Numbered from the stretch's first letter, positions 51,255 through 62,911 are shown. The stretch: 64,000 bases of DNA from Nannocystis sp. (GCA_016712315.1 JADJRG010000015.1:155660-219659), one strand, 5' to 3'. Translations and numbers: made by a program. The notes: generated by a model from the sequence alone, not told the origin.

Positions 51255-51953
51255 GAGGTCCTCCGGACGTGTAGGGCGTAGGTGAGCGCGACGGCGGCGC
51301 CGGTGAGCGCGAGCGCGCCGAGTACCCAGGGGGTGCGGGAGTTGGGGGCGAGCGTTGGGGGCGCGGCGGCGTCTACGGGGGGCGCGGTGGGGTCGGTAGA
51401 GGGGGTGGCGGCGTCGGCCTGGGGGGGCGTCGCCGACCATGCTCTCGACGTACTTGGTAGGATTGAGCAGGCCGCCGGGGATCGGGTTGCCGACGCGCCA
51501 AACGGTGTTGGCCTTTCGATCGCTTGGGAAGCCGTAGGTCTCTAGATGGATCATTCCATAACTTCCGAGTACACGGCCGAGCTTTTGGCCCTTTTTGATC
51601 GACTGGCCGACGCTGAGGTCAAACTCGCGATGTGAGCCGGGATGAAAGCCGCCGAGGACGAGGAAGAGGCCGCTGGCCGTTTTTAAGAATTGCGCCTTGG
51701 AGCCGGCGCTCCAGCCGCGATCGAGGGCGATGACGGTGGCGTCCTCGGGGGCGATGACGAGGGCGCCGTCGGGGATCTTGGTGAGGTCGATCCCCGCGTG
51801 CCAGCGCTCGCACGAGTCTTCGTTGCAGCCGAAGGGGCGTCCACCGCCGAAGGACCAGTTTGCGAATTTGGGCGCGTGACCGGGCAGAGGCCAGCGCGGG
51901 GCGGGATCGCCCTTGGCCATCGGCGCGTGGTGCCAGTCTGGAGCCCTCGCCAT
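51251..51953 (-). pseudogene. M23-peptidase-like membrane protein, frameshifted
   Basis: The first 160 residues resemble an M23/LytM beta-lytic fold: RWHAGIDLTKIPDGALVIAP (HxxxD), DATVIALDRGWSAGS, LSVGQSIKKGQKLGRVLGSY, and MIHLETYG where HxHxE is expected. The first His of HxH is missing, so peptidase activity is doubtful. At a run of seven G/C bases (about 51420-51427) the frame breaks; a 1-nt shift restores a Pro/Ala linker and a C-terminal transmembrane helix (WVLGALALTGAAVALTYALH) ending exactly at the next gene's ATGA overlap. This is the leftmost of many frameshifts. Probably sequence error, but a slippery site is possible. Confidence 0.65.
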
Positions 51954-51962
51954 GGTGCGCTC

Positions 51963-52607
51963 CTAGTGGGCAGAGCCCCACACGCTGGACCAGCGGGCGT
52001 CGATGAGGTTGATCGCGAGGCCGTAGGCGCGGCCCGCGTTGGGCACGTGGGCGAACCTGCTGAGGGCTTTGGTGAGCAGATCGCGCGTCTCGCGGAGCCG
52101 GACGGATCGCTGAGCCCGGTGCCACCGGCCGTGGACGAGCCAGTCACGGGCTTTGGCCTCGCTGACGTTCCTTTCCTTGAGGACCTGGGCGGTGTTTTGG
52201 AGGATCTCCACGAAGCTGTCGCGCAAACACGCGACCTCGGGCGAGATGTCGAGGCCGGACTCGGATCGAGCGGGTTCGCAGGCGGGCTCGCGGGCGGGCT
52301 CGGCGGCGGGCTCGGCGGCGGGCTCGGCGGCGGGCTCGTCGGCGGGCTCGTTGGCGGCGCTGCGGGCTTGCTCGAGGTCTTCGACCCGCTCGATCAGGTG
52401 CGAGAGGCGCTCGAGCAGGTGCGCGTTCCATTGCTGCTGCCTTTGGAGTATCTCAATGATCTGCTCCATCGAGGTGTTCTTGGCTTCGCGGTAGGCGCGC
52501 TCGGCCTCCTGCGCGTCGCGTTTGGCCTGTAGCTCGTTCGCCTCCTGAAGAGCGCCGACGAAGGCCATGAGGGTCTTGTTCGCGATGAGGAGATAGTCAG
52601 GGTTCAT
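51963..52607 (-). CDS. Coiled-coil protein with Glu-Pro-Ala linker
   Basis: 214 residues. The N-terminal half is an amphipathic coiled coil (FVGALQEANELQAKRDAQEA; HLLERLSHLIERVEDLEQAR). An EPAAEPAA-type linker (about 93-112) follows, and then a helical C-terminal domain (LRDSFVEILQNTAQVLKERN). It overlaps the upstream gene end by 11 nt. No family recognised; likely structural. Confidence 0.65.
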   Translation of the reverse strand: MNPDYLLIANKTLMAFVGALQEANELQAKRDAQEAERAYREAKNTSMEQIIEILQRQQQWNAHLLERLSHLIERVEDLEQARSAANEPADEPAAEPAAEPAAEPAREPACEPARSESGLDISPEVACLRDSFVEILQNTAQVLKERNVSEAKARDWLVHGRWHRAQRSVRLRETRDLLTKALSRFAHVPNAGRAYGLAINLIDARWSSVWGSAH

Positions 52608-53301
52608 GGTTTTCCTCTGGGTTTGTGTTTGGGTTGATGGGTGGGTTGACGGCTTGGAGGCGGGCGGCGGCGCGGGCCTGGACGAGCACAGGGAGCGGGC
52701 TGCGGCCGCTCAAGATCGCCCGCTCGACGCGTCGGGCGAAGAGCTCGCGCCGGCTTGATTCGAGGGGCATTTGGCCGATCTCGGCGACGGCGAGGTCGCC
52801 AGGCCGGTGCTCGCTGATCGCCGAGAGGTCGAGGGTGAACTCGGGCGCTCCCGGTAAGGTGAGGGCGTGGCGGAGCACGCGGAGCTGGTGATGCCACGCT
52901 TCATAGGCGAGGCCAGTGACGCGGACGACCGCGCTCGTGTCGCTCCACTCGATCGTCACGGGGGCGGTGATTTCAAGGTGGCCGAACGCTTCGCGGATCC
53001 AGGTCTGGAGGTGGCCCCGCCGGCCGCCTGGCGCGGAGGTGCTGGGTCTCGTTGGTGAGGGCGAGCAGGAGGTGCTGGGCCTCTTCGGTGGGTTCGGGAT
53101 CCGGCGGCGGCTGGGCAGGGGCGGGTGGCTCGTGGACCCACGCGTTGAGGCGCGCGATGACGTCGCGGCGGTGCTCGCGGAGGTATTTTTCAAAAACGTC
53201 ACCGGCGAGCGAGGGCGGTAAGGCGCTGCGCCAGTTCGTGATGATCTGGGGATCCGCTGCGCTCGATCGCGAAGCTGCTCGGGGTCTCTCTTGGCGCTCA
53301 T
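52597..53301 (-). pseudogene. Hypothetical gene broken by at least two frameshifts
   Basis: ATG 53301 overlaps the previous stop. After about 18 codons the coding frame shifts: ITNWRSALPPSLAGDVFEKY and REHRRDVIARLNAWV are in another frame down to about 53030, then the first frame resumes with HLQTWIREAFGHLEITAPVT, YEAWHHQLRVLRHALTLPGA and VEIGQMPLESSRRELF-like sequence to the end. The compensating shifts leave a plausible single protein of about 230 residues. No family recognised. Confidence 0.5.
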
Positions 53302-54481
53302 GCTGGGCTCCCGTCGCTTAGGGTCCGATCAAGGGCTGATTCGATGGCGGCGTCGAAGGGGCTGTACACATCGCCGTCTTCTTCGAGGCCTGCCTGTTCG
53401 GGTGGGGTGGGCTTGTCGAGCTCGGGGTCGATGTTGTTGGGGGCGGTGAAGTCGGAGACCGCGAGCACGGTCTGGCCTTCGGCGCAGCTTTGAGCGACGG
53501 CGTGGGCGACGCGGGCGAGGTAGCGGGCGACGCGGGCGACGCGCTCGATGTGCTCGTCGAAGTCGACTTCGAGGGCCTTGGCCGCCCGTTGGTGCTCGCG
53601 GATCGCGACCTCCAGGGCGCGTTTGGCGGAGGCGCGGGCGTCGCCTCGACACTTGGGGCGCGGACGAGGACAGCGGCGTAAACGAGGAGCTGGCGGGTGC
53701 GCTCGATCTCCATGGGGCCGCGGCGCAGGGCCTTGGCCAACATGCCGAAGTGACGCCAGTGCTCGCGGATTGCAGCCTCAGTGAGGCGAGTGAAATAGAA
53801 GCTGAGGAGGTGATCGCCTCCTTGAAGCGGCTCGCCTTCGCTGCGGGCTTGGTCGGTGTCGCGGATCTGGACGGCGACCTGATCACCGTCCTTGTCCACG
53901 ATGGGGCTGACCCGCACGATGTAGCGACGGGAGACCCCTTCCCGATCCTCGCGCAGGACGTACTCGCCATGATCATCTTTGAGGATCGCGTCGGGCGAGA
54001 CGATCAGTCTTCCATCCCGGGCGTCGACGTCGTGCTCCTCGCTGGTTTCACGGAGATCCTCGGCGATGTCTTCCAAGAGGCGGCCGAAGGGGCCGCCCTC
54101 CTCGAGGTAGCTCTCAATGATGTTCGCGATATGCCGGTTGCCTTCCGCGCGGAACCACCAGGCGATCTCGCGGGGCGTCTTCTCGATGGGGTCGGCGAGC
54201 TTGCCGAGCTGGAGGGCGAGATCGCGGAGGCCGGCGTCGTTGCCCGCGATCCGCTCAATGCGGGCGATCTCCTCGGCCTCAGCCTTGGCGCGGCGCGCCT
54301 TGGCGCCGTCGCTGAGGCGGATGACGTCGTTCGGCGGTTCGGCAGCAGGCTCGGTCGTTGGGGTCGCGGGCGAGGCGGCGGCTTGTGACGGGGGTGGGGG
54401 CGATGGTTTTGGTGAGTCGCCCGCGACGGCGATCCAGGCGTCGGCCCACGCGTCGAGGTGCTCGTCCCACGGCGCGATCAT
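53298..54481 (-). pseudogene. Hypothetical helical protein, one frameshift
   Basis: ATG 54481 overlaps the stop of the helicase gene. Residues about 1-270 are coherent: WDEHLDAWADAWIAVAGDSP, IARIERIAGNDAGLRDLALQ, RYIVRVSPIVDKDGDQVAVQ. Near 53640 the frame shifts and continues SAKRALEVAIREHQRAAKAL, VARVARYLARVAHAVAQSC, and ends at a TGA overlapping the next ATG. No family recognised. With the frame corrected it would be about 390 residues. Confidence 0.5.
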
Positions 54482-57400
54482 GTTGCCGCGCTCATCCCAT
54501 GCGTCGCCAGGATCCCCGCGGCGATCGCCTCCGTGACCGCGCTGCGGGTCCATCGGCGAGGTATCTCGACGTTCCCGAGGGTGACCGCTTCGGCAGAGTC
54601 CCGCGCCAGCTTCCGCTCCTGCGTCGTAGCGGCCGCCGGCAAGGTCGACGGATACTCGCGGAGGATCACAGCGAGCTGCGCGCGCGCTTCCTCCTCCTTG
54701 CGCGCCTCGTCGTCGAGGACTGGCGCGGTAGAGGGTGTGGGCGAAGCGGAGGGCTGGGCGGCTGGGCGTGAAGGGGTCGAGGTGGGCGGGGTGGTGGTGG
54801 GCGTGGGCGCGACGGGGGCGCGCGCCGGGGGCGTGGTGCGCGTGGGTGACGGTGAGGGCGTGGCGGGCGGTGAGGGCTTGTCGGCGTTGTCGGCGTTGTC
54901 CTCGGCGTTGTCTGCGTCGTCCGCGTCTGCGGCGTCAGCGAGCAGGCGCTTGGGGATCTTGCGGCCCCACCAGGCGAGGCCGAGCTCGCGGAGGGTTGTG
55001 TAGGACTCGCCGCTGGCGGGGGCGAGCGCGAGGTACTCGCGCCAGCCTTCGAGGGTGGGTGGGAGCAGGCGGGCGCCGCGTACTTCGGCTCCGGCGGTGA
55101 TGGCGAGGCCCTCGCTGTCGACGACGGGGACGGAGGAGGGTTTCCAGGCGTTTGCGAAGGCTTCGGCGATCTTGTCGTTGAAACGGGGCCACCACTTGGC
55201 GAGGAAAGCATCGCTGGCGCCGAGCCAGCCGAGATCGTCGAGGCTGCGCACGAAGCTGGTGTTTCCGAGCTTGAGGGCGATGGCGGCGGCGGTGCGGTCT
55301 TCGTCGTCGAGGGGCCAGACCGGGCCGCCTTCGCGCGGAAATCGGCGGGATCGAGGGGTTTGCCGGCGAGGTCGCCTTCGTAGGTGAGGAGCTGCCAGGT
55401 GGCGGAGCCGGCGAGGCGCAGGCCGACCTTGGGGCCGCTCGCGTCGGTGATGGCGCCGAACTCGAAGTGATCGAGCTGGCTGGTATCGCCGACGCGGGGT
55501 CGGGTGATCCGCAGGCCCTCGTAGACGGGGGCGCCGAGCTCCGGGACGAGCATGTCGACGTCGCGCGCGACGTGGATCCACGGGTACCAAGGCCATGCGG
55601 CGGGATCGACGGTCTTGAGATCGCTGAGGCGCTGCTCGGCGTCTTCGCGGAGGCGGGCGGCGTGCTCGGGATCGTCGGCCTCGCGGGCGCGGTCGAAGCG
55701 GGAGACGGCTTGGCGGAGGACGCGGTTGGCCTCGCGGGCGATCCGGGCGCGGGCGGCCTCGATCGCTTGAGAGCGCTTCATCTCGATGAGGGCGCGGGTT
55801 TTTTCTTTGTCCCGCGAGATCGCGATGAGCACGTCCTCGGGGCTGAGCTGCTGCTGCGCGCCGGGGTTGTTGGTGTCGCGCACGGCGCTGGTGAGGAGCT
55901 GGCCGAGCCACCCGGCTTTGCCGTCGATGAGGCTGAAGCGGTAGCCGTCGGTGGAGCCGTCGGCGAAGTAGTAGTAGATGTTGATGAGGCCGAGGGTGTT
56001 GCCCTGGCGTACGCCGCGTCCGTTGCGTTGCTCGAGGTCGGCGGGCGTCCAGGTGAGGTCGACGTGGTGGATGGCGCAGGTGCGTACTTGGAGATCGATC
56101 CCCTCGTAGGCGACGGAGTTGGCGATCACGATGTCGTACTTGGGGGCGGTGGCAAAGTCGCTCGGGCGGGCGCAGGCGCCGGGCTTGGCGGGGGCGCTGC
56201 CGAGGCCGTTAAACTCGCGCGCGATGGTGGCGCGCTCGCTGGTGGAGACCTCAGAGTTGAGGATGGCGATCCGCTCGCGCGGGATCCCGTTCGCGACGAG
56301 GACCTCGCGCATCCACATGTGCACGGCGGTGGGCTCGACGAAGATGATGTGGCCGCAGTGTGGGCTGGCGACGATCCGCTCGGCGCACGCGGTGAAGCTG
56401 GGGCTCTCGTAGATCGGGCGCGGGAGGGTGACCGTGATCTCTTCGACCTCGCCCGTCCGCGGGTCGTAGACGTTGCGCGTGGCGACGCCGCCATCGAGCG
56501 CGTTCTTTAAGTTGTACCCCTCGTCGAGGCCGGAGTGGAGGGCTACGAGGGAGAGGCGGGCGAGCAGGCCGACGATGACGTTGGAGGGGCCGCCGCTGTC
56601 GGGCTTGGCCGGCTCGGCGAGGATCCTCTCGATCTCGCGGACGTACTTGTCGTACTTCGCCTCTTGCAGCTCGTCCATGGCGACGGTGACGGTCTCGACG
56701 ATCGGACGCGGGAGCTGGAGGCCGACCTCGGCGGCGGATCGAAACTCGCTCTTGCTGAAGATGATGGTGCGCAGGTCGTCCAGGTTGCGGAAGCCGGTGA
56801 CGGCGCTGGCGGACTCGATCTTGAAGTCGCTGGTGAGGACGTCGCGGAGCTCGATCTTGATGAAGCGATCGATGAACTGCTCGGGGTCGTAGATCCCGGC
56901 GCTGTAGAAGGCGGTGGGGTCGATGAACTGGATCAGGTTGTAGAGCTCGAGCGGCGATTCTTGGCGGGGGTTGCAGTGAGCAGGACGACCCCCTGCCCCG
57001 CCGGTTTGACGACGGACCATGGCGGCGCGGAAGTCGAGCTGCCACGCGCGGTTCGAGCCGTCGCCGCTCCCTCCCATGAACTTCGGGATGCCGCCGTCCT
57101 CGCGCGGCTGCGGGAGGTAGAGGTTTTTGAACGAGGCGGCCTCATCGACGACGAGCATGTCGATGCCGATCTCGTCCCAGGCGACGCCGGGGTCGTACTC
57201 CCAGCCTTCGGGGAGGGCGAGGAGCTCTTCGACCCACGCCCTTGTGCCGTGCTCGAGCAGGGCGAGCTGGCGCTCGGTCATCTTGTCGCGACCGCCCGGG
57301 GTCTTGCTTTGCTCCTCGAGTCTGCGGCGGCGAAGCGTCAGCGTGCGCTCGATGGCCTCGACCTGCTTGATGTAGGCCATCACGGGCTTGGTGTTGACCT

Positions 57401-57550
57401 TGGTGCGGGCGAGGGCCTCGTAGGTGAGGATGACGACGTCGAGCTGACCAGTCTGGAGGGCGATCCACTTCTGGGCGCGCTCTTTCGGGCGACCCCGGGC
57501 TCTGAGGTGATGAGGCCCTTGCGCGCGCCGCGGCCGATGATCTCGGTGGA
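54478..57550 (-). pseudogene. C-terminal part of a giant methylase/SNF2-like helicase gene, split by an IS
   Basis: Helicase motifs: QTGQLDVVILTYEALARTKV, Walker B-type IDMLVVDEAASFKN, motif III GVVLLTATPAKN (shifted in frame, 56955-57010), LVALHSGLDEG, HIIFVEPTAVHMWM and motif VI TPADLEQRNGRGVRQGN. It matches the helicase half of very large phage and plasmid proteins that join an N6-methylase-like domain to a strawberry-notch/SNF2-type helicase. Further frameshifts lie near 57495 and 55335. The tail is an Ala/Pro/Thr-rich linker plus a short helical end (LDDEARKEEEARAQLAVILR). The N-terminal part continues beyond the IS at 59471-62586. Confidence 0.75.
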
Positions 57551-57613
57551 TGTCAGGGTAGTTGTCGCGTTGTTGCTCAGGGCCGGGTTGTTGGCTCCGG
57601 CTTCGGATCAGGT

Positions 57614-58676
57614 CTATGGTTCAGGGTTCAGGTCGACGGTGGGGACCGGGTCCCAGCTGCGGGTGTTGCGGGCCCACCGTTCGGGGTATTTGGCGCGGGC
57701 GGCCGCGTAGGTCTCCTTGCGCGCGGCGAGGATCGCGAGGTGGCGTCCGGCGTGGCGATCGCTCGGGGGTGACGAAGCTGATCGCGCTGTGTAGGTGTTT
57801 TTCGTTGTACCAGTAGACGATTCGCGACCCAGTTTCGGGCGGCGTCGAGATCGTTGAACGGCCGCGAGGGGTAGCTCGGGCGGTACTTGAGCGTTCGGAA
57901 GAGGGACTCCGAGTAGGCGTTGTCGTTGCTCGTACGGGGTCTGCTGAAGCTCGCCTTAATCCCGAGCTTGCGGAGCATCGTCAGCAGCGTCGCGCTCCTC
58001 ATCGGCGCGCCGTTGTCCGGAGTGCAGCCACAGCGGCTTACCAGATCGCGCCGCCGCGGCGCAAGTCCTTTCGACCAGGTCCGCTGCGATCGCGCCGCAC
58101 TCACGCTCGTGCACCTCTGCTGCGATGATCTTACGGCTCCAGATATCGATGATCATGTACAGGTACACGAAGCGGCCGCTGATCTTCGTCGGTAGGTAGG
58201 TGATATCCCACGAATAGAGCTGATCGGGTCCTGTCGCTGTGAGCGCGCGTGGCCGCCGGCTCGGCGCCCGCGCGCGGCCACGATGCCGCATCATCCCGGC
58301 GGCGTGCAGGCGACGGTAGATCGTCGACTCGGAGCCGATATAGATCCCGTGAGTCGCCAGGTGCGGCACGATCTGGTTCGGCGACAAGTCCGCGAAGTCT
58401 GCCGAGGTCGCGACCCGCAGCACCTCGGCCTCCTCCTCCGCGCTGAGCTTGTTGTGGGGCGTCGTCGCCGGGCCTCGCCGTTGATCGTCACCGCCCCTCC
58501 TCGCGCCAGCGCTGAAGCGTCCGGCTCGAGAGCCCCAGGCACTCGCATGCGCGCGTCAGCGTCGCGCCCATCGCCGTGGCTGCTTGGATGAGGCCCATGA
58601 TCGCCGCGCGCTCGCGCGCTATGTGTCGTCTTCCACGCCCTCCAAGAGGGCGCGGACTTTTTTGGAGCACCAGCAA
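57614..58676 (-). pseudogene. IS3-type transposase OrfB, frameshifted
   Basis: N-terminal helix-turn-helix AIMGLIQAATAMGATLTRAC and ECLGLSSRTLQRWREEGR, then SPNQIVPHLATHGIYIGSES. The DDE integrase core is visible in pieces: QLYSWDITYLPTKISGRFVY (first Asp), PDNGAPMRSATLLTMLRKLG (second Asp) and NDNAYSESLFRTLKYRPSYP (Glu). The C-terminus HLHSAISFVTPE and AARAKYPERWARNTRSW follows in another frame. Frameshifts lie near 58480, 58025 and 57765. Inactive as written. Confidence 0.75.
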
Positions 58677-59168
58677 CGCGGCCGCCTCGGCCAGCGCCTT
58701 GTCCTGCGGTGGAGCTCGCGCTCCAGCTCCTTGACGCGCCGTGCCTCAGCGCCGGTGGCCTTCTCCTGGCGCCCAGCTAGCTCCGCCTTGCCGCCGCGCA
58801 GCATCGTCTCGCGCCACTCGTCGAGCGTCGCCTGGTGCAGCCCACGTCGGCGCAAGAGGCCGCCCAGCTGCGCCTCGTCGAGCTTCAGCGACTCCATCAC
58901 GACCGCGATCTTCTCGTCCGGCGACCAGTCCTGCGGTCGCCTCTGCGGCGCCTCTGCGGCCTCCTGGGCGGCGCTTTGGGCGATCATCTTGGGGGGCTGC
59001 GGGCGTGTCACCATGAAGCCTCTCCTAGCCGATTCTCGTCGCCACCGATAGAGCAGCCCGGGATGCAGGCCGAGCTCCTTGGCGATCTCCGAGACCGATC
59101 GTCCCGACGTCGTGAGCTTCGCGACGATCTGGGCCTTTAAAGCCCTCGGTGTACGATGTCCCCGTCAC
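58619..59168 (-). pseudogene. IS3-type transposase OrfA, frameshifted
   Basis: From a possible GTG at 59168, one helix-turn-helix reads AQIVAKLTTSGRSVSEIAKE and LGLHPGLLYRWRRES, after a 1-nt shift near 59133. A second unit follows: WSPDEKIAVVMESLKLDEAQ, LHQATLDEWRETMLRGGKAE and RRVKELERELHRK, ending VRALLEGVEDDT after another shift near 58700. This is the usual DNA-binding OrfA of IS3-like elements. Confidence 0.65.
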
Positions 59169-59470
59169 CGAAGACCTCCCACCGCGATCCGGATGCACAG
59201 GGCCCCATCGTCCGCTCGACGATCCATCATGACCTGCACGTGCCGCGGGATCACCACGATCACCTCGCCTGCGATCCCCGCCACCGCCTCGTTCTCCTCA
59301 CGGCCGACCCCCAGGCCCTCCGTGTTTTCCTCGTCGTCCTCGATCTGGATCTGGATCCCGAGATCGTCCCTCGCTCACGCTCTTCTTCACTTCCGTTAAC
59401 TCGCTGGTCATCTCACTGCTCTGCTTCTCAGCCCCTCGAGGTTCAGGTGAACGCGACAACTTTGCTGACA

Positions 59471-62400
59471 CTGGGGATCTTGCGCTTGGAGCCGATGACG
59501 GCGACGCGGTAGTCGGGGAGCGTGCAGAGGATGTCGTCGTGCCACTTCCAGGCGATGGAGCCGGGGACGAGGATGACGGGGGCGGCGCACCCATCCCTCT
59601 TGGCGAGCGCGGGCGACGATCGCGAGAGGCGGTGGTAAGGTCCCGCTGACGCCGACGTCGAAGGCGACGAGGCCGCCGCGCTGGGCGAGCACGCGGCGGG
59701 CGCCGGCGATCTGGCGGTTCTTGAGCTCCGGCGCGCCTGGCCCCAGCGCGCGATCCGAGGTTCTCTGCGGGTATGTGGGGACGATCCGCCGCGGAAGCTG
59801 CGGCTGTGGGCGTGACGATCTGCGCCTGTCGGTCGTCATCGCGGGCGACCCAGGCGCGGAAGGCGTCGGACCACTGCTTTTGCAGTTTGAGGCGCTCCTC
59901 AGCGCGGGACCTCTTTCGGCGAGCTTGTTCGCGGGCTGCGCGGCCCGCTGTCCAGCTTGGACCGCTTCGGCGGGGTGAACGTGGCGAGATCGAGGTTGAG
60001 CCACCCGGAGGAAGGCAGCGGTGGCGGGCGCGAGCACGGGGCGGGGCCGCCTTCACGGGTCCGCGCTTCGTAGAGGCCATCGGCGCGGATGAGCGAGATG
60101 GGGCTGTAGCGGCCGCTGAGCTCCTCGGTGAGCCAGTCGGCGACGACGTCGATGGGGACCCAGCCCTCGTTGGGGCGCAGTTCGGTCAAGTCGTCGAAGA
60201 CGACGGGGCCGATCGCGGCGAGCAGACGGTTGACCTGCGACCTGGCGATAAGGTCACCTTGTGCGCGCGCGCTTGGGCGCGGTCGTGCTTGGCCCAGAGG
60301 TCGATGCCGGTGAGATAAGGGTCTTCGGGGAGCAGCTCATCCCAGGGCTTCGCCGTCGAGGGCCCATCCCTTCGCGACGAGCGCGGGAGACGATATCGGC
60401 CTTGGTCCGCGCTCCCCGCCCCCGCGAGAGGTGGAACTTGTGGAGGGTCTCGATGTTGAGGTGGCGACGTTGGCGGAAGAGGAGCTCGACTGGGCGACGA
60501 CGTCGTCGGGCTGGCCGGTACTCTGGTTCGACGACCGGCGGGGCGCGAAGGGCCGATGAGCTCACCGCGCAGGTGAACGCGTTGAGGATCCGCCCGGCCG
60601 CGCTGACGTCGTTGCCAGCGAGCGCGCGGAGGTCCCCGCGCTGCCGGGGGTTGCCCTGGGTCTTGGCGAGGTCCACTGAGGGCGGCGTGAGGAGCCGGGC
60701 CAGAGGGCGGCGGGCCCGTGGCGGATTATCGGCGCCGACGGCAGGCGAGGTAGCGGCCGACGCGGCGGCCTAGTCGAGCGCGGCGGGGCGAGGGCGTCGT
60801 CGGTGCCGCTGGGGACCCTGTCCTCGTCGCGCAGGACCGCTCGAGGGCGCCGAGGTCGGCGGAGCGGGCGCGATGATGCCGATCACGCAGGCGGTGCAGA
60901 TCGGGCGGATCGAGGGGCGGGAAGCTGTGCGCTCGCCGGTGACTTTGTAGCGCCAGCCGACCTTATCGCCCACGATTGCTCCATCTTCGGCGCCGAGGAT
61001 GCGGGTGAGGTGGCGCTCGAAAGTCGTCGCCGTCGAGGATGCGGCGTGTCGGCTTGTCGATCTGGCGGAGCTCGCCGCCGCGGTTGCGCCAGAAGACGAT
61101 GTTCATGACGAGCTCCCGCGTCCGGCACGCCTCGCGGGCCCGCAGGTCGTGGCTGGGCGAGGGGCGGTAGGCGCCGAGGAAGTGGGCTGATGGAGGATCT
61201 TTTTCGCGGAGGGGGCGGGTTGGTCTGCGCGGGTGACGAAACCGGCGGGGACCAGAAAGACGCCGATCCCGCCCCGGGATCAGGGAGACGAGGGCGCGGG
61301 CGCTAAAGGGTAGGCGGTAGGCGCGCTTCTCAAAAAAAACCGTCGCGATCCTCGCGGGCGAACGCGCCGCGCTGCCGCAGGGCGGTTGAGAGGATGAGGC
61401 CGAGGGTGCCTGGTAAAAGGAGCTTCTTCGCGACCCAGCGCGCGGAAGGGGCATGTGAAAGACGTTGATGTCGCCGTGGAGTGGCGAGGGAGCAGGTGGA
61501 GGAGACCTTGGAAATTCGACGGCGGTCCACTCGATCCGCTTGATCCGGCCGCCCGCTTCGAGGGCGAGGCAGCGGCGAGGTGAAGGCGCGGATGAGGCGG
61601 CCGATCCCGGCGCTGAGCCCGTGGGCGCGGACGATCCCGGTCGCAGGCGGCCACGGTAGCTGAAGGGATATATGACCTCGGTGAGCGAGTCGGCGATGAC
61701 GGTGGGGGTGTAATATTCGTGGATGAGGCCGAAGGACCCGTGGTCGAGATTTGGCGGGGAATTGATTCGGACCAGTCGACGCTGAGGCCGCCCCAGCCGG
61801 AGAAGCGGGTGAGGATTCGAGGGTCCTGAGTCATCTCGCCTGGCTCTTTGGCCATGACGAGGCGCACGCCTGGAGGTTTTCCCGGTGTGCCAGGAGCTTG
61901 TCCTTGAGATCGTGGAGACTCGATCCCGACGGTCGGGGCGGAGGGTGACGTCGGCGGTGGTGCGCGACCAGAGGGCGCGGGCGTGAGCGAGTCGAGGTGC
62001 CGTCGGCGATCCTGATCGCGGATCCGTAGCGACGCGCTGGTGAGCGGCGTCAAAGATGTTGCGGAGGGCTGGCGCTGGTGTAGGCAGGGTTTCCCGCAAC
62101 ACGCCCTTCGCGTCGCCGGAGGCGATGACGGCGGCGCCGTCGCCTGACAAAAAGGGCGAGCGCGGGGTAGCGGAGGAGCAGCGGCTCGGCGGCTTGGCCT
62201 TTGGCGCGGAGCAGATCGCTTCGGCGCGCAGGTCGACGTAGGCGCGGGGCTCGACGGACGAGGCGCCTCGCTGGTCTGGGGGTCCGTGACGCGGTCGCCC
62301 AGCTTTTGGAGGAGCTCGGCGCGGCCCGTGGGGTCGTCGTCACGCTGCAGCCCGGCCGAGTGCGCTCCCGAGCACGAGCGGTCGTGACCCCGCTCCAGTC

Positions 62401-62586
62401 GGCGGGGGTGCGTGGCGCGGCCGCGCTCGATCCGGCGCGCGGCGAGCTCGTGCGCTCGATGACGCCGGAGCAGGCGGGCGCAGTGGCGATTTGGCGAATT
62501 TCGATGACGAGGAGCCCGTGCCGCCGCTCGGCCTTGGCAGCGCCAGGAATCTGCAGGGCGGCGTTGAGGATCGGCAGGGCGTTCAT
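59471..62586 (-). pseudogene. N-terminal part of the giant methylase/helicase gene, heavily frameshifted
   Basis: Likely start ATG 62586 (MNALPILNAALQIPGAAKAE) with GGAG upstream and an ATGA overlap with the previous gene. Pieces in changing frames fit the family: TRFSGWGGLSVD, FGLIHEYYTPTVIADSLTEV (the usual HEYYTP segment before the SAM site), IKRIEWTAVEFP, FWRNRGGELRQIDKPTRRIL, then ELRPNEGWVPIDVVADWLTE and the helicase start LKNRQIAGARRVLAQRGGLV with AFDVGV at the broken P-loop, followed by VRRPVILVPGSIAWKWHDD. At least ten 1-nt shifts are needed. Without the IS the whole gene would code for about 2,050 residues. Confidence 0.65.
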
Positions 62587-62911
62587 TCCGCGGTCTCCCG
62601 AGCGGTGGAAGGCGGCACGCGTAGCCGCCGGGCCATGATCAAACCCGCCGCCGCCCCGCATGTGGCCTTGTCGCAGCCAGGTGAGGCAGGCGCCGTGGGC
62701 GGAGCCGTCGGCGGGGACGAGGTGAGCTGAAGTCCGCGTTGGTTCGGGACGCGCGGGCCTTTCACGAGCTCGAACTCGATCGATGGTCTGAGAACGATAA
62801 AGCCGCTGGCGGCGGAGACAGGTCGAGGTGACCTGGGCGAGCCGTCGGAGGGCCTGGATGTCGACGAAGAAGCGCGTGCCGACGCGGTAGATGCGTCCGA
62901 GCGGAGGTCAT
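62583..62911 (-). pseudogene. Small hypothetical gene, frameshifted
   Basis: Bounded by ATGA overlaps on both sides (start 62911, stop 62583). The coding signal moves between frames: LGRIYRVGTRFFVDIQALRR, then SGFIVLRPSIEFELVKGPRV and a Pro-rich tail ending STARETAE. No family recognised. Confidence 0.4.

Larger units (their letters stand above)
57551..59470 (-). mobile_element. IS3-family insertion sequence, about 1,920 bp
   Basis: Imperfect 21-bp terminal inverted repeats bound it: left starts tgtcagggta (57551-57571) and right ends tttgctgaca (59450-59470), with 18 of 21 positions matching and TG...CA tips. It is inserted within the giant helicase gene, between GSKRK-type sequence and the next helicase segment. 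No clear target duplication was seen. Two transposase frames lie on the minus strand. About 280 bp upstream of orfA hold a small frame (for example EDDEENTEGLGVGREENEAV) of unknown meaning. Confidence 0.8.
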
